This document shows, in pieces, positions 5,702-5,941 of a DNA stretch of 5,941 nt. Source of the stretch: Chloroflexota bacterium (lineage in GTDB: Bacteria > Chloroflexota > UBA6077 > JACCZL01); assembly GCA_020845495.1 (NCBI GenBank), contig JADLFM010000199.1, positions 1-5,941 on the forward strand. The letters run 5' to 3'. The translations under genes were made by a program, and so were the position numbers. Position 1 is the stretch's first letter. The number at the start of each line of letters is the position of its first letter. The notes under the pieces are model-generated. The model was not told the origin of the DNA and ran no database searches. It was given only the letters and a program-made list of their open reading frames with translations.

Positions 5702-5941
5702 CTACTCGATGTACGACGTGAAGCCCTGTTGGCGCAGCCGCTCGAGCATCCGCCAGACTTTCGCGGCGCTGCGGGGAAAGGCCGGCCTGCTCCCAATCGA
5801 GACGGGAGGATCGCTCTCCGCGTCATTCCCGTCCACCACCGAAACTGCCCCTGCTGGCACGAGCTGCGTGCCCCGAAGCATCCACGACGTCTCGTTCGAT
5901 GCCCCGACTGATCCTCCGCCTGTCTTCCTGGTGATGAAGAA
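5702..5941 (-). CDS. C-terminal end of an unrecognised protein upstream of the nuclease (partial)
   Basis: An open frame enters from the right edge and ends at TAG 5704-5702, giving 79 visible residues. The first half (about 1-38) looks beta-rich and Gly-rich (RKTGGGSVG, then a SWMLRGTQL stretch). The middle is an acidic/Pro linker, and the end is a basic helix (AAKVWRMLERLRQQGF). It ends 63 bases before the nuclease start, in the same orientation and frame, so it is probably in the same operon. By position it could be the end of the McrB-type NTPase or of another component, but I see no Walker, sensor or arginine-finger motif in these residues and cannot name the family. Plus-strand open frames over the same stretch look like shadows. 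Coding status rests on the unbroken frame, operon position and plausible protein composition. Confidence 0.6.
   Translation of the reverse strand, partial: FFITRKTGGGSVGASNETSWMLRGTQLVPAGAVSVVDGNDAESDPPVSIGSRPAFPRSAAKVWRMLERLRQQGFTSYIE

Noticed and set aside
5275..5911. Two long plus-strand open frames at the right end
   Set aside because: Both are antisense to the nuclease and the upstream gene tail, Arg/Pro-rich, and without a recognisable domain or start signal.

Overview
The window is a high-GC bacterial segment (roughly 60-65% G+C by eye) with an AT-richer island near 2136-2220. Gene content and protein style (a His-rich copper-type P-ATPase, a GTG-started TetR regulator, a small single-TM protein and a four-TM protein with conserved histidines) suggest Chloroflexota or Actinomycetota. 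That is an impression from family resemblance, not a proven assignment.

Layout. (1) 2-1375, minus: the N-terminal 458 residues of a heavy-metal P1B-type ATPase, cut by the left edge before the CPx helix and the catalytic domain. (2) 1566-2135, minus: a complete TetR/AcrR-family repressor, upstream of the ATPase in the same orientation. (3) 2136-2271: a divergent promoter region with two short palindromes. (4) 2272-2490 and 2487-3005, plus: a small single-TM protein and a four-TM membrane protein, overlapping by ATGA and so probably translationally coupled. (5) 3057-3632, minus and convergent: an ECF sigma factor with a CxC pair before region 4 and a C-terminal Cys-rich tail, the layout I associate with CorE-like metal-dependent sigma factors. 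(6) 3633-3979: about 350 bases with no convincing gene, holding the sigma factor's probable promoter/leader and several inverted repeats. (7) 3980-5638, minus: a complete McrC-like DUF2357 + PD-(D/E)XK nuclease. (8) 5702-5941, minus: the last 79 codons of an unrecognised gene just upstream of the nuclease, in the same reading frame and separated by one TAG and 21 codons.

How the parts may work together. Items 1-5 look like a metal (probably copper) homeostasis cluster: an exporter with a metal-binding N-terminus, a repressor at a divergent promoter, a pair of membrane proteins that could handle metal or heme, and a sigma factor that could sense metal directly through cysteines. Items 7-8 look like the edge of a McrBC-type (modified-DNA) restriction system whose NTPase partner should lie to the right of the window. 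The metal grouping is inferred from family types and proximity; nothing in the sequence proves co-regulation. I saw no tRNA, rRNA, CRISPR array or intact insertion sequence.
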